Part shown: piece by piece, positions 54,155 through 64,000 of the stretch
Layout of the letters: each line of letters starts with the position of its first letter
How positions within the stretch are numbered: position 1 is the stretch's first letter
From: Polyangiaceae bacterium
GTDB lineage: Bacteria; Myxococcota_A; Polyangia; Polyangiales; Polyangiaceae
NCBI GenBank assembly: GCA_016933275.1
Contig: JAFGBI010000201.1
Location: 1-64,000 of the forward strand
Reading direction: 5' to 3'
DNA: 64,000 bases
The notes under the pieces: model-generated
What the model saw: only the letters and a program-made list of their open reading frames with translations
What the model was told of the DNA's origin: nothing
Databases searched by the model: none
Translations under genes and position numbers: made by a program

Positions 54155-55216
54155 CTACCGGCATCCACCGTCGGTCACGGATCCCTGGCCAGGGACGAAG
54201 CACACCGTGCTGTTCGATCGATCCCACGCCGCATCGTCGCGCCACCGACGAAGCGTATCCGCCGCATTCGCCAACGCCCGTCGTGCCTCCTCCGCGTGTG
54301 CACCGGACGGATGGGAGGCAAGATAGGTCTCGACGCCGGAGCAGGCGTCGATCGAGAGCGGGCTACGGCAGTCCGCCAGGCGCGCTTGCTGCCACGCCCG
54401 ATCGTCGAGGAGCCGAAGCACCGGACCGAGGTCCACCTCACCCACCGAAACCCCATTGGCGCGAAGTGTGACCTCGTATCCCGAACCGTGGTCGGCCGGA
54501 AAGAGCAGCCGCATCTGCTCCTCGTCGAACCGCGCCAGATCGACGCGGAAGAGCCCTTGGTCATTGGTCTTCCCCAGGGGCAGGATCGTCCCGCTGGGAC
54601 CGGCGAGCTCCAGGGTCGCTCTCGGAACCCGCCCGTCGGCGACGCAGCGCGAGGCGCGAGCGCCGAGGGGAGCTGGCTCGCGGGCAACCTCGTCGAACCG
54701 AATGGTCTCTTCCGCGCCGCCGCTGCGTATGGCGTCGACGACCGGCACCGCCAGCGCTGCCACGCCGAGCACGATCATCCCGGTGCCGAGGGCAACCGCA
54801 GTGCCGTCGCCCTCCGCGTCTGCGGCGCGCCCTTCGGGGCGCTCATGCGCGGCGATGACTGCGGTCCCCGTGACGGCGAATGCTACGCCGGTCGCTCCCC
54901 AGAGCCAATCCCGCGCCGGCGTGAGGTTTACTCGCTCCTCGGTCCTGAAGCCCTCGACCTTCGCGATTGAACCTCGGACACACAAACGCTCGAGCGCTAT
55001 GCCGAGGCGAGTCCGGTCCGAAAGGATAAACGCCGACAGAGCTGGATGGGCAGTCTCCTCGGTCTGACCCTGATAGAGGACACGGTGGTGCTCCTGCGCA
55101 GTGTTCGGATCCAGTCCGACTCGCGCGCAGCCCATGACTCCGCCGCCCATGCCGGCCATGACGGCGACGACGCCCGCGCTGCGTCGAGGGGAGCTCCTGT
55201 AGTTGGCCAGAACCAT
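54155..55216 (-). CDS. Putative lipoprotein of unknown function (353 aa)
   Basis: The N-terminus (SAGVVAVMAGMGGGVMGCARVG) looks like a lipoprotein signal with a cysteine near residue 30; the exact start is uncertain. Two hydrophobic stretches follow (GATGVAFAVTGTAVIAA, LGTGMIVLGVAALAVPVVDA). The remainder is soluble, with cysteine pairs (LADCRSPLSIDACSG) and a helical tail ending DGGCR. No family is recognised. It is followed by the truncated MAPEG gene 50 bases on, on the same strand. Confidence 0.6.
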   Translation of the reverse strand: MVLANYRSSPRRSAGVVAVMAGMGGGVMGCARVGLDPNTAQEHHRVLYQGQTEETAHPALSAFILSDRTRLGIALERLCVRGSIAKVEGFRTEERVNLTPARDWLWGATGVAFAVTGTAVIAAHERPEGRAADAEGDGTAVALGTGMIVLGVAALAVPVVDAIRSGGAEETIRFDEVAREPAPLGARASRCVADGRVPRATLELAGPSGTILPLGKTNDQGLFRVDLARFDEEQMRLLFPADHGSGYEVTLRANGVSVGEVDLGPVLRLLDDRAWQQARLADCRSPLSIDACSGVETYLASHPSGAHAEEARRALANAADTLRRWRDDAAWDRSNSTVCFVPGQGSVTDGGCR

Positions 55217-55495
55217 GCTGTACCTCGGCCAGTCACCAAGTATGCACCACGTTCGCTCGTCGGGCGTTGGCTCTAGAGAGTGTCTTCACAGGGCCGGTTC
55301 GAACCCGAGCCCGAGCCTCCGCGGGTCCCGCTGACCGAACGTCTCCGAATTGGACACCCCTGTCGCCTTCGTTGGCGGGGTGGCGACCGTGCCCACCGGG
55401 TGAGCGGGCATGGCGGCCCCCAGTCCCTTGGTAGGAACGTGCAGGCGGTAACGGCCGGGGTCGCTCGAGTACCGCTGGGGGATCGAGGCGGGGGA

Positions 55496-56932
55496 TCACT
55501 CGTGGCGACTCGCCAGGGTCCCCCGGTCTCCGTCGAGCGCTCGCGGGTTCACTCGCCGCAGAAGCGCGGCGAAATCGAGGGGCGCCTGGCCGATGCCGAA
55601 GAGGCGTGCCGCGACGTCGTTGGCCGCGATCGTCGCCGGAGCGATGGCGAGCTCGGCGAGCTGCTGGGGCGTATCCACTGCCAGGAGCAGCCCCTGGTCA
55701 ACGAGGACCCGGATGTCCTCGGTCCAGAAGGGGCAACGGATCGCGACGCTGCGACAGGGATAGGCCAGCGCCTCGATCACCACCGTCGAGTAGAGCCCCA
55801 CCGCCACGCGGCAACGATTGAGGAGCAGGTAGCTGTCGTCGCTGTGGCTGGCAAGCTCCACCCCGGGGCCGAGCACGGCTCCGTACTGGTTCTGGGCGTC
55901 GTGCTCTCTAGGATGTGGCTTGATAACGAGGCGCAGATCACCAGGGAGGAGCGCCCGCAGGCGGGGCACCCAGCGCCGGATGACCTCGACCACCGGCGGA
56001 TCGATTTGGCTGAAGATCACGACCGCGTCTCTTGGTTCGTCGCGTGACTGCCGGGCGAGCACCTTCGACATCCACGGGTGCCCCCCGACGCTCCATCGGC
56101 CGCGCCAGCAGGGAGCCTCGCGCTCCAGCAGCTCGCCGTAGTGAGCGCCGAACACCACCAAATGATCGGGAAGGTAGGGCGGCACCCGCTCGTGGATGTA
56201 GCCGGGGTGGCTCTCGTGGATGATCCCGTGCTGCAGCTCGATCACCATGACCCGCTCGCGCTTGGCCTCCAGCAGAAACGGGGTGAAGAAATGGTATCCG
56301 TTCAGCACGAAGATGGCCCGGGGCCGGGCGTGGCGGAGCCAGCGTCTCATCAGGGCGCGCATCGCGCGGCCATAGACGGCGTCACGAACGAGGAGCTTGG
56401 CCGGAGTGGGAGCGAAGGCCCGCAAGGTGGGCTCGTCGACCAACCTGCCCCCGGCGACGCGACCCAGCGCGTCTCCCGCGCCAAGGGCGCCCAGCATCGC
56501 GACATCGATCGGCAGGAGGTCGTCGCGCGGGGGCGTGGGAAAACCGAAGGGGTCGTACTCCAGGAACAGCACCCGCTCACCGAGCTGCTGCCGGAGGTGC
56601 TCCGCAAAGATACAGACGCGCTCGCCCCGCTCGTCGGCGCGCCGGAAGGAGGCCGGCGCCAGCACCCAGATGTCCCGCTCCCGGAGCCGCGCGGTCGCGC
56701 CTCGGAGCATCGCCTCCGCGGAACGCCGCACCGGGCCGGAGAACCGGGCCAGGGCCTTCGCGAGCGCGCCCCGCTGATCGACGTCGATGCGTGTCTCCGC
56801 CCCGAGCAGCTCACGCTGGTAGCGATGGAGCCGTTCGAGCCCCCAGACTTCGTACCCCAGCACCTTGCGTGACCAGAGATCCTCGCGCCGCTCGACCTCG
56901 AGCAGCCGCAGAATGGCTTGGTTCTTCGGCAT
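55496..56932 (-). CDS. Polysaccharide-type glycosyltransferase-like protein (GT-B fold)
   Basis: 478 residues from ATG 56932. No signal peptide. The central part resembles capsule and teichoic-type polysaccharide polymerases: FVLNGYHFFTPFLLEAKRER, VMVIELQHGIIHESHPGYIH, DHLVVFGAHYGELLE, followed by VVIFSQIDPPVVEVI, LVIKPHPREHDAQ and LLLNRCRVAVGLYSTVVIEAL, where the nucleotide-sugar site usually lies. The reaction is presumably transfer of a sugar or polyol phosphate onto a surface polysaccharide; donor and acceptor are not identifiable. No other polysaccharide gene is adjacent. The start at ATG 56932 gives a good N-terminus (MPKNQAILRLLEVERREDLW). Confidence 0.75.
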   Translation of the reverse strand: MPKNQAILRLLEVERREDLWSRKVLGYEVWGLERLHRYQRELLGAETRIDVDQRGALAKALARFSGPVRRSAEAMLRGATARLRERDIWVLAPASFRRADERGERVCIFAEHLRQQLGERVLFLEYDPFGFPTPPRDDLLPIDVAMLGALGAGDALGRVAGGRLVDEPTLRAFAPTPAKLLVRDAVYGRAMRALMRRWLRHARPRAIFVLNGYHFFTPFLLEAKRERVMVIELQHGIIHESHPGYIHERVPPYLPDHLVVFGAHYGELLEREAPCWRGRWSVGGHPWMSKVLARQSRDEPRDAVVIFSQIDPPVVEVIRRWVPRLRALLPGDLRLVIKPHPREHDAQNQYGAVLGPGVELASHSDDSYLLLNRCRVAVGLYSTVVIEALAYPCRSVAIRCPFWTEDIRVLVDQGLLLAVDTPQQLAELAIAPATIAANDVAARLFGIGQAPLDFAALLRRVNPRALDGDRGTLASRHE

Positions 56933-57103
56933 TTTTCAGGGAGGGGAGGGCTCCGATCGCGGAGCGGCACCGGAGTATTGCCGGCCGGGACCACTGGGTC
57001 CAGCGCTGGTTCGAGCCGAGCGGGGAGCCCGGTCGGCACCCGTCTCCCTCGCAGACGAGGGAGGAGACCGAGGGCAGGCCATGGGGCGACGTCCACCGAT
57101 GGT

Positions 57104-57547
57104 TCAGTACACACAGACCACGCCGGTGTCATCGCTCAGGCAATGGGCCTCGACACCCGGGGCGTGTCCCGGGAGCGACGGATCAGCGAGCTCGGTGCAG
57201 TCGGTGGCGACGACGAAGCGTCGGTCCGCCGGCCCCGGGTTGATGTAGATCGACTCCATGCAGGCGAGGAGCAGATCGCCCTCACACCGCGGGTCGTAGC
57301 CGTCGTCGCAACGCGTCGCCGGTTCGAAGACGCAGCGAGCATGGTACTCGTCGAGGCTGACGCAGACGGGGTTGGCACCGGTGCACGGGTAGCTCTCGAT
57401 CTTGCGGCCGATCATCTGGTCTACCCCACCGCACACCTCGCGGACATGTCCGTTGCAGCGTTCGAAGAAGTCACATTGGTTGCGGCAGGCGAGCCCACCG
57501 AACGCCGCGGAGGTGGCGATGAGCAACGCTTGCCACACCCTTCTCAT
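57104..57547 (-). CDS. Small Cys-rich lipoprotein
   Basis: 147 residues with a lipoprotein signal (MRRVWQALLIATSAAFGGLAC). The mature part contains about a dozen cysteines (NQCDFFERCNGHVREVC, CTGANPVCV, CDDGYDPRCEGDLLLAC, CTELADPSL, HCLSDDTGVVCVY), suggesting several disulfides. No family is recognised, but similar small Cys-rich lipoproteins are frequent in Myxococcota. It lies between the glycosyltransferase gene and the alpha-2-macroglobulin gene on the same strand, with about 170 to 240 bases on either side. Confidence 0.75.
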   Translation of the reverse strand: MRRVWQALLIATSAAFGGLACRNQCDFFERCNGHVREVCGGVDQMIGRKIESYPCTGANPVCVSLDEYHARCVFEPATRCDDGYDPRCEGDLLLACMESIYINPGPADRRFVVATDCTELADPSLPGHAPGVEAHCLSDDTGVVCVY

Positions 57548-57784
57548 TCGCCGACTATGCCATGGTTTTCGGCTCGGAAAAGCGGATCGGACCCCGCCTC
57601 GACCTGGCGGCGCGCCCGCCTCAGGAATCCTGCGAGCCCCCTCGGTGGCGGCGCGAGAGACCGAAGGCGATGGCCAAGCTGCCGATCACGGTCGTCCGCG
57701 AAAAAGACGAGCACAGTGGAGTCCGGCGAGAGACCGCGCGATCCCCTGCGCGGCCCGCCTCCGGGACGGCCCCCCGGGACTCCG

Positions 57785-60700
57785 TCATTCCACGATCACC
57801 CGATCGCTCGCCCCGCGTCCGAAGGTCTCTGGGTCGTACATCTCCTCGGCCTTGGGCGGGGGGACGACGAAGCTGCCCGGGGTGGTGGCCCGAACGACGT
57901 ACTGGTACTCGTAAACGCCTTCCCAGAGCAGGGACGCGAAGGCCTCGGCGCGCTCGTCGCGGAGGTTCTGGTGCTCGTACCAGGCGCTCGACCACCACCA
58001 GGGCAGGGTGGCCTGCTCGGGCGGGGCGTTGGGGATGGTCGCCGTGGTGGCGAGGGCGGGGTTGAGGGGCTCGCAGCCGGCGGGGATCGGATCCACCAGG
58101 GCCACGTGGTAGCGGCGGGCACGGGCCACCAGGTTGACCCGCACCCGGACGCTCGCGCCGCGCTTGATGTGCCAGACACCGTCGCGGGCGCGCCGCACGT
58201 CCCGCGCCGCCTCGACCCCCTCATAGGTGCGGCTCACCGCGAAGCCGTGGTCGACCGGCGTGAGCCAGAGGTCCTTCGGCGCGTACTGCATGCCGAGGCG
58301 ATAGTAGAGTCGTCCGGGTCCCTCCTTGGCGAGGGTCAGCGTCGAGGGCTGCGGCAGCTTGGCGAGGTACGCCATCGGCACGTCGACCTCCTGGCGATCG
58401 GTGCTGCGACCGCGGAAGGGGTGCTCGGCCACGAACCCGTCGCCGAGCCAGATCCGCGCCACGAAGTCCGGCGTCACTCGTTCGTACCTCGCGAAGTAGC
58501 GATCGAGCGCGAGGAGCACGAACGCGTTCTCCTGCGTGTTGTACCAGCGTCCTCGTTTTCGATGCGCGAGCAGCCCCTTGACGACCTTGGGGATGAGCGA
58601 GCTCTCTGGCCCGTCACCGATCATGGCGTCGAGCAGGATGCCGTCGACACGCCGGTCCGAGTGGAGCAGGAGCCACCCGCCATCGCGGTAGCTGGTAGCG
58701 AAATGGGCATTGCCAGCCGTCTCCGTCACGCGGTTGTTCACGAGGCGCCGGATCTCTCCGAGCTCCGCCTCGTACCCGGGCCGGCCGGTGAACACGGGCC
58801 AGATGAACCCCACTCCCTCGAGCGGCAGCTGCTCGAGGCCGCCCGCCTCCCCAATCAGGCGCCGCGCCCGCTCGGGATCGCCGTCCCCCGCCAGGTTGCG
58901 CACGTAGAGGCCGTAGGCGATGAGCACCTGCCGCACGGGGGGCGGATACTCGGCCGGGATCCACGATTCGAGCTGGCGGAGAAACGCGAGCGCGCGGCGG
59001 TAGGTCTCCTCGGGCACGGGAAATCCCTTCCCCTTCGCGCGGACCATCGCGTGCGCCACGTTGAGGCTGACGTAGGGGACCGGGTTGCGATCGCGGCGCC
59101 ACCAGTCCCAGCCTCCCGACCAGTGCTGGCGGTCGGCGAGCCGCTTGAGGTCCTCCTTCACGCTCGCGAGGAGGGTGTCCTTCGGGGGCAGACCCTCGGC
59201 CTGGAACGCATCGAGCACGTCGCGGAGCGCTGCGATGGTGATGACGCGCGACGAGATCTGCTCGTTGCACTCGTAGGGATACTTCACCAGATAGAGCACC
59301 GCGTCGGTCAGCCCCTGGAGCGCGGTCGAGGAGGTCGTCAGCTCGAGCCCACCCCACTCCTTCACCGCATCGCGAGGCTGGCGGACGGGCTGTAGGATAG
59401 CCCCTTCGTCCACCGTGCCATAGGTGGCGAAGGCCTCCGTGGTCGCCGGAGTCCAAACGGGAAGCTCCTGCTCGCTCGCGTCGGTCCCGACCTCGGTCGT
59501 AGCCCCGACCTGGAACCGCGCGGTGCCCGGACGGGCGGCGGCCGCCGGGAACCGCACCTCGACCCTATCGTTCGCGGGCACCTCGACACGGAGCCCGGGC
59601 ACCCCGAGAAGCTCGAGGTTCGCCGCCCGCGCCACCACGTCGGCCACGAACGGATCGTTGGTCTGATTCTGCAGGACGACGGGAAGCTCGAAGCGGTCAC
59701 CGAAGTTGAGAAACCGCGGCGGCGACGCGCGCACCATCAGCGGTAGCCGGGCCGTGATGGCGTCCTCGGCACTCCCGAAGCGGTTGCGCCCCGAAGCGGC
59801 GACGGCCATGACCCGATAGCGCGTGAGGTTGTCGGGCAGCTTCACCTTCGCCGCAGCGTGCCCCCGCACGTTGGTGCGAAGCGAGGGCACGAAGGCGGCG
59901 AGCGCGCTCCAGTCGAGGCGCACCGTGAGCGGCGTGGTGTCCCTCCCTCCCCCAGGAGCCGTCCCCTTCTTGTCCACCGCCGATTCCGTGATCTCGGCCT
60001 CCATCGGAGCCGCGCTCGTCGCGGGAGATCCCGATGCCACCGCCTCCTTGAGGCTCGCGCGCTTGGGCGCCGCCATCGGAAGCGGCGGCGCGCCCCTCGC
60101 GCGGCCCCCGCGAAAGGCCGCGGTGTCGCCGTCGGCGCCCGCCTTCTGCTTCGCCTCCACCGCGTGTCGCGCGGTGTCCGGTCGCATCAGCGCGATCCGG
60201 AAGCGAAGCTCGAGATCACGCGTCCCCTCGCCGCGCTGGGGGTAGAACACCTCAAGGGGATCCGGCGTCTCGTAGCCGGTGAGCGCCAGCACGGACTCGT
60301 CGACCACGACCAGAGCGACCTCGGCGTTGGCCACGAGCTGTCCGGTGGCGTCCTTCACGTCGAGATCGATCCGCGTCTTCTGGCCCGGCTTCACGGTACG
60401 CGAAGCGGGCTCGATGGCGATGGCGAGCGAGCGATCCACGGGGGGAACGCGCAGGACCGCGCTCCCCGTCGCGAAGGCCGGCCGTTTCGGGAGCGTGGGA
60501 TCCGGCGTACCGGCCTCACCCTCGCGCACCTCCGCGCCCACGAGATCGAGCCGCACGGTGACGTTCGGCACGTACCGACCGAGCAGGCCCACCTCGAGCA
60601 CGGAGGTCGTCTCGCGCACGGTGACCCGCCGGATCTCCTCGATCCCGTCCCGGCGCACCGTGAGGACACCCTCCGCGGGCGCGAACGGCGCCATCACCAG

Positions 60701-63700
60701 CAGGCGCGCCTCGTCACCACTGCGGTACGCCTCACGGTCGGGGACGAGCTCCACCTTGCCCGCGGGAACTCGCGGACCCTCCGGGAGGTCGTCGCTCAGC
60801 ACCCACACCCGCACCTCGCTGCGACTCTTCCGCCCATGCACGTCGGCGACGACGGCAGACACCAGAAACTCACCCCCGGCCTGGGTGGGGAAGGTGCACC
60901 GCCCGGGCGCGATGCTCGAGGTGATCTCGCATCGCGCGGCGTCAGCTTCCCGAAACACGTAGTCGCCCGCGACCTGATCCCAATCGAGGCGTGCCGCCTT
61001 GAGCCCAACCGCTCGCCCCGACACCGGCTTCCCGTCGAGATCGGTCACGATGACATCGAACACGAGCTCCTCACCGGCGCGCACGATGCGTTCGGCGCTC
61101 CGGAGGCCCACCGTCACGCTCGCTGGGTGGGCGAGGAGGCTCGAGCGAGCGGTCCACTCCTGGCTGTTCACGTCGGTGACCGTTGCCTCGAGATCGAGGC
61201 TGCGGGGATAGTGAGGGGGCAGTGCGTCGAAATCGATGCGCAGACGGTGCGCGCCATCGGGGCCCGTGCGAGCCTCCCAGATCTCGGGTTCCGGGCGATC
61301 CTTGGGCAGCCACCAGGAGAAGAAGCGAGGGGCCTCGCCGAAGTGGTAGGTGCCGAAGTTCGGGGGTCGGTAGGTCGCGTTGTGGGCCGCGACGCTCCAC
61401 TTCACGGGTGCGCTCGGGAGGCCACCCCCAGCATAGTATGCCGCGGCGACCGTGGCGATCGCGTGGTCACCGACCAGGTGCGGACCCTCGCTGACGGCGG
61501 CGGTCACCTCGAACTCGGGCCGTCGAAACTCCTCGATCCGGAGCTCGTGGATCAGCGCAGTGGAGCTCCGAGTCGTCGCCAGCGTGATGGTACCCAGGCC
61601 GAGGTTGGCGTTCTTCGGGAGGTCGAACGCGAGGTGGAAGCCACCCGTCTGGTCGAGCATCGTGCTCCCCTTGGCGAGCTCGGCGCCGCGCGGGTCCCGC
61701 ACGACGTACCGCACGTCACGATCGGCCCCCGCCGGCAGCTGCTCGACGTCGCCGCCGCGGCCACCCTCGATGACCCGCGCCCAGCCCTTGGCGTGCACCC
61801 GTTCGCCCGGCTTGTAGAGCCCGCGATCGGTGAAGAGAAACCACCGTTCGCTGCTGCCGACACGCAGAGCGGCGAAGTAGTCCCCACCCCACCGCGAGCT
61901 CCGCCGCGTGGTGAGGAACGCGAGGTCCGAGCCCTTCCGCGCGACAAGCAGCTGGCTCGGAGACGGGAGCGCGAGCTTGGCGATCCCGCTCGCGTCCGTC
62001 GCGCCCTTGGCGCTGGTGCCAACGAGGCCGAGGTCTACGCCGGCGAGGGGATCGCCGTCGGCGAGCGTGCTCGTCCACCCATAGAGGGTGTCTTGATCCC
62101 AGAAGGCCTGCAGCCCGATGCTGGTCGCCTGCACCCAGCAGCGCACCCACTCGCGATGGATCCCGCCCCAGCGATCGCGCTTCGGCGGCGTGGTGGGCTC
62201 GACGATGGCGATGACCTGACCGTGACCGTCCTTCAACGCCGGGCCGAGCTCTATCGTCGTCTCGACGAGCTCATCGGGCGCGCGCCGCGTCTGCACGGTG
62301 CGGCTCACCACCAGCCGCCCCGGCGGGGTCGTGAGCGTCTGGTCGTAATCCCAGGCGTCCCGAAAGGCGAGGTACTTCGACCAGTCCTCTGGCGTCGTCT
62401 GGTAGAGCCGAACCCGCAGCGCGGGACGGTTCACGCTGAAGACGGCGAGGCGATCGGCGAAGGCCGGATCGGCGACGACCATCGGATCCTGCTCTGAGAA
62501 GAGCACGGGTTCGGCCGCCCCCACCGAAATCTCGCCGGTCGCCGGTGATTCGAGCGACTGCCCGAAGGTGTCGCGGAGTCCGGGCAGAACCGTCACCTGG
62601 TACTTGGTGCGACCCTTCGAACGGCCGCGGACGACGATGTGCCTGCCCACGACCTCGAGCTTGAGCCCCGCGAGCGGCGGCTCGATCTGCACGAGCTCGC
62701 GGTCGAACGCCACGGCGTCGAGCGGGTTGTTGAACTCGATGGACCACGGCGCGAGCGGCGCGCACTCGGCGGTCCAGGAGCAGGTGACGCCGTCCATGGA
62801 GAGCGGCGAATACGTCCTGAAGTGGAAGGACTGGCTGCTCTCGGTGGTGGTGGGGCCCTCCGCGGACGGAAGCCCGGCATCGAACACGACCCCGAACGAC
62901 GTCGCCTTGGGCAGCGGGCTCGTCGCCCGAAACGCGAGCCAGCGCCCCGGCTCGGCATGCTGTCGCAGGAACCGGAGCTGCCGATCCGCGTCGATCTCCT
63001 CGTCGGTGGCCTGCCGCAACGGGATCGCGGCCGCGTCGGAACCGGCGCTCCGAGACCGAAGCGCGGTCCTCGCGAGCACGCTCGTCCGATCGATCCGCTG
63101 ATTGAACGTCGCGAACAGGATCGGCTCGAGGCCCTGCGGGACCCGCTGGTCCGTGGGGTACACGTTCTCCACCACGACCGGCGGCGTGGAGAACGTCCAT
63201 TGCTCGGCCGCGGCCAGCCGCTTCCCGGCAACGCTCGTCGTGCCCTCGGGCACCGTCACGCGGTATTGGGTCGCCATGGGGAACCGCTCATGGTCCGGCG
63301 TGAACACCGCGGTCTGGGTGCCGATCCAGCGCCAGCGCCCAGGGGGTTGGGGCCGAAGCTCGACGGGCGAGGGGAGCTTCGCGAGCTCGCCGTGCGAGGA
63401 GAGCTCGACCATGGGCTCCGAGAAGGTGACGGTAAGCTCTGGGGCGATCCGGATCTCGCCCTCGGGAGCGTGCCGTTCGACGCGGAGCGCCTGATGGGCG
63501 GCGACTGGGAGACTGGGCAACGGCGGCTTCGCGACCGGCGGGAACGCGGTCTTGACGGTCCGTCCCGGACGCGGCGCACGCAGGGATTTCTCCCGAAGCG
63601 CGAACGCCTTCACCTCGGGCGCTCTCGCCATGGGCGGTAGTCGCGCGAGGAGGGACTGGGCGTCCTCTGCCGCGAGGCGCGTAGTCTTCGCGGCCGGGGG

Positions 63701-63943
63701 CGTGGGGCGCTCCGGATCGGCGTCGCTCAGCCGGAAGCCTACCCCACTCTTGGACTCACGCCACACCACCCTCTCGGGCGCCGGCTTCGCCGTGGGCGGC
63801 GGGGCGCTCTTGACGATCGGCGGCCGACGGGGGCAGCCGCCGACCGCGATCCCCGCGAGCAACGCGAGGATCAACGCGATCGCGCGGTGCGAAACGCACG
63901 ACGAACGTCCGACCAGCACCCCCGGGGACTGCTTCCGCACCAT
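57785..63943 (-). CDS. Bacterial alpha-2-macroglobulin, lipoprotein form
   Basis: 2052 residues from ATG 63943. The N-terminus is a lipoprotein signal (IALILALLAGIAVGGC) followed by a Pro-rich linker. Successive macroglobulin-like domains follow, then the bait-region and thioester domain. Recognisable segments include LTVTFSEPMVELSSHGELA, LFTDRGLYKPGERVHAKGWA, RVTVRETTSVLEVGL, VRGHAAAKVKLPDNLTRYRV (about residue 1364), and the thioester YPYECNEQISSRVITIAALR at about residue 1558, where CNEQ matches the CXEQ consensus. Bacterial A2M inhibits proteases by trapping them covalently, usually from the periplasmic side. It is often paired with penicillin-binding protein PbpC; none is seen in the window. 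Confidence 0.94.
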   Translation of the reverse strand: MVRKQSPGVLVGRSSCVSHRAIALILALLAGIAVGGCPRRPPIVKSAPPPTAKPAPERVVWRESKSGVGFRLSDADPERPTPPAAKTTRLAAEDAQSLLARLPPMARAPEVKAFALREKSLRAPRPGRTVKTAFPPVAKPPLPSLPVAAHQALRVERHAPEGEIRIAPELTVTFSEPMVELSSHGELAKLPSPVELRPQPPGRWRWIGTQTAVFTPDHERFPMATQYRVTVPEGTTSVAGKRLAAAEQWTFSTPPVVVENVYPTDQRVPQGLEPILFATFNQRIDRTSVLARTALRSRSAGSDAAAIPLRQATDEEIDADRQLRFLRQHAEPGRWLAFRATSPLPKATSFGVVFDAGLPSAEGPTTTESSQSFHFRTYSPLSMDGVTCSWTAECAPLAPWSIEFNNPLDAVAFDRELVQIEPPLAGLKLEVVGRHIVVRGRSKGRTKYQVTVLPGLRDTFGQSLESPATGEISVGAAEPVLFSEQDPMVVADPAFADRLAVFSVNRPALRVRLYQTTPEDWSKYLAFRDAWDYDQTLTTPPGRLVVSRTVQTRRAPDELVETTIELGPALKDGHGQVIAIVEPTTPPKRDRWGGIHREWVRCWVQATSIGLQAFWDQDTLYGWTSTLADGDPLAGVDLGLVGTSAKGATDASGIAKLALPSPSQLLVARKGSDLAFLTTRRSSRWGGDYFAALRVGSSERWFLFTDRGLYKPGERVHAKGWARVIEGGRGGDVEQLPAGADRDVRYVVRDPRGAELAKGSTMLDQTGGFHLAFDLPKNANLGLGTITLATTRSSTALIHELRIEEFRRPEFEVTAAVSEGPHLVGDHAIATVAAAYYAGGGLPSAPVKWSVAAHNATYRPPNFGTYHFGEAPRFFSWWLPKDRPEPEIWEARTGPDGAHRLRIDFDALPPHYPRSLDLEATVTDVNSQEWTARSSLLAHPASVTVGLRSAERIVRAGEELVFDVIVTDLDGKPVSGRAVGLKAARLDWDQVAGDYVFREADAARCEITSSIAPGRCTFPTQAGGEFLVSAVVADVHGRKSRSEVRVWVLSDDLPEGPRVPAGKVELVPDREAYRSGDEARLLVMAPFAPAEGVLTVRRDGIEEIRRVTVRETTSVLEVGLLGRYVPNVTVRLDLVGAEVREGEAGTPDPTLPKRPAFATGSAVLRVPPVDRSLAIAIEPASRTVKPGQKTRIDLDVKDATGQLVANAEVALVVVDESVLALTGYETPDPLEVFYPQRGEGTRDLELRFRIALMRPDTARHAVEAKQKAGADGDTAAFRGGRARGAPPLPMAAPKRASLKEAVASGSPATSAAPMEAEITESAVDKKGTAPGGGRDTTPLTVRLDWSALAAFVPSLRTNVRGHAAAKVKLPDNLTRYRVMAVAASGRNRFGSAEDAITARLPLMVRASPPRFLNFGDRFELPVVLQNQTNDPFVADVVARAANLELLGVPGLRVEVPANDRVEVRFPAAAARPGTARFQVGATTEVGTDASEQELPVWTPATTEAFATYGTVDEGAILQPVRQPRDAVKEWGGLELTTSSTALQGLTDAVLYLVKYPYECNEQISSRVITIAALRDVLDAFQAEGLPPKDTLLASVKEDLKRLADRQHWSGGWDWWRRDRNPVPYVSLNVAHAMVRAKGKGFPVPEETYRRALAFLRQLESWIPAEYPPPVRQVLIAYGLYVRNLAGDGDPERARRLIGEAGGLEQLPLEGVGFIWPVFTGRPGYEAELGEIRRLVNNRVTETAGNAHFATSYRDGGWLLLHSDRRVDGILLDAMIGDGPESSLIPKVVKGLLAHRKRGRWYNTQENAFVLLALDRYFARYERVTPDFVARIWLGDGFVAEHPFRGRSTDRQEVDVPMAYLAKLPQPSTLTLAKEGPGRLYYRLGMQYAPKDLWLTPVDHGFAVSRTYEGVEAARDVRRARDGVWHIKRGASVRVRVNLVARARRYHVALVDPIPAGCEPLNPALATTATIPNAPPEQATLPWWWSSAWYEHQNLRDERAEAFASLLWEGVYEYQYVVRATTPGSFVVPPPKAEEMYDPETFGRGASDRVIVE

Positions 63944-64000
63944 GGACTGACGGTCACACGGCGCCGGGCGGGCGACAAGCGTCGGGATTGGGGCAGCCGC

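Noticed and set aside
57042-57072. CTCCCTCG/CGAGGGAGG hairpin after the small lipoprotein as a terminator
   Set aside because: The pairing needs bulges and no T-run follows; too weak to list.
57785-63943. Plus-strand open frames inside the alpha-2-macroglobulin gene (for example 59858-62497)
   Set aside because: These are long because of codon bias at high GC, are Arg/His/Ala-rich, and have no recognisable domain.

Overview
The window is about 70% G+C chromosomal DNA from a single, densely coded bacterial genome. The style points to Myxococcota, perhaps an order Polyangiales / Sandaracinaceae-like lineage. The grounds are many cysteine-rich and Gly/Thr-rich lipoproteins, Stig1-like Cys repeats in front of enzymatic domains, a giant TPR protein with a proline-rich tail, elaborate hybrid kinases and large envelope proteins. 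This placement is an inference from gene content; no rRNA or tRNA gene is visible.

Layout. 1-902 (-) is the N-terminal part of an Mrp/Nuo-type antiporter subunit. 998-1280 holds an IS91-like transposase remnant and a repeat. 1529-5695 (+) is a redox cluster: a phytoene-desaturase/RetSat-like flavoprotein overlapping an oxygenase-type reductase, then a DUF2141 protein and WrbA. 6493-9941 (+) encodes a large protein of unknown function and a one-helix membrane partner. 10102-10950 has an IS66 remnant and a small lipoprotein. 11071-16181 (-) has a DUF4139 protein and glycogen phosphorylase. 16576-18599 (+) has two oligopeptide ABC ATPases. 18888-24794 (+) is a 1968-residue TPR protein. 25433-30347 (+) has a Cys-repeat lipoprotein, a ketopantoate reductase-like protein, a predicted aminopeptidase and a hydrolase-like protein. 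30369-36777 (-) has a GNAT, a radical SAM protein, an arylsulfotransferase-like lipoprotein, a frameshifted TPR/OmpA lipoprotein and a PurF-like protein. 37120-39797 (-) is an ECF sigma / anti-sigma / envelope-sensor module. 40178-43181 (+) has a histidine kinase, a broken caspase and a response regulator. 43454-48158 (-) has a second arylsulfotransferase-like lipoprotein and a lipoprotein-porin-PstS-like operon. 48583-52105 (+) is a hybrid kinase with two tandem receivers. 52453-63943 (-) has lipoproteins, a truncated MAPEG protein, a polysaccharide-type glycosyltransferase and an alpha-2-macroglobulin.

The most unusual feature is a modular palindromic repeat, in six full or partial copies, whose modules are bounded by the tetranucleotide CTAG. 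In several places the terminal CTAG, or its inner edge, is also the TAG stop codon of the adjacent gene. A model that fits is a non-coding mobile element that inserts into CTAG and duplicates it, so that the stop codon survives. A second, unrelated repeat family has two copies. Decay is widespread: remnants of IS91, IS66, a caspase, a PiT phosphate transporter and a MAPEG protein, plus one clear frameshift (TPR/OmpA). Gene starts and stops next to the repeats deserve care.
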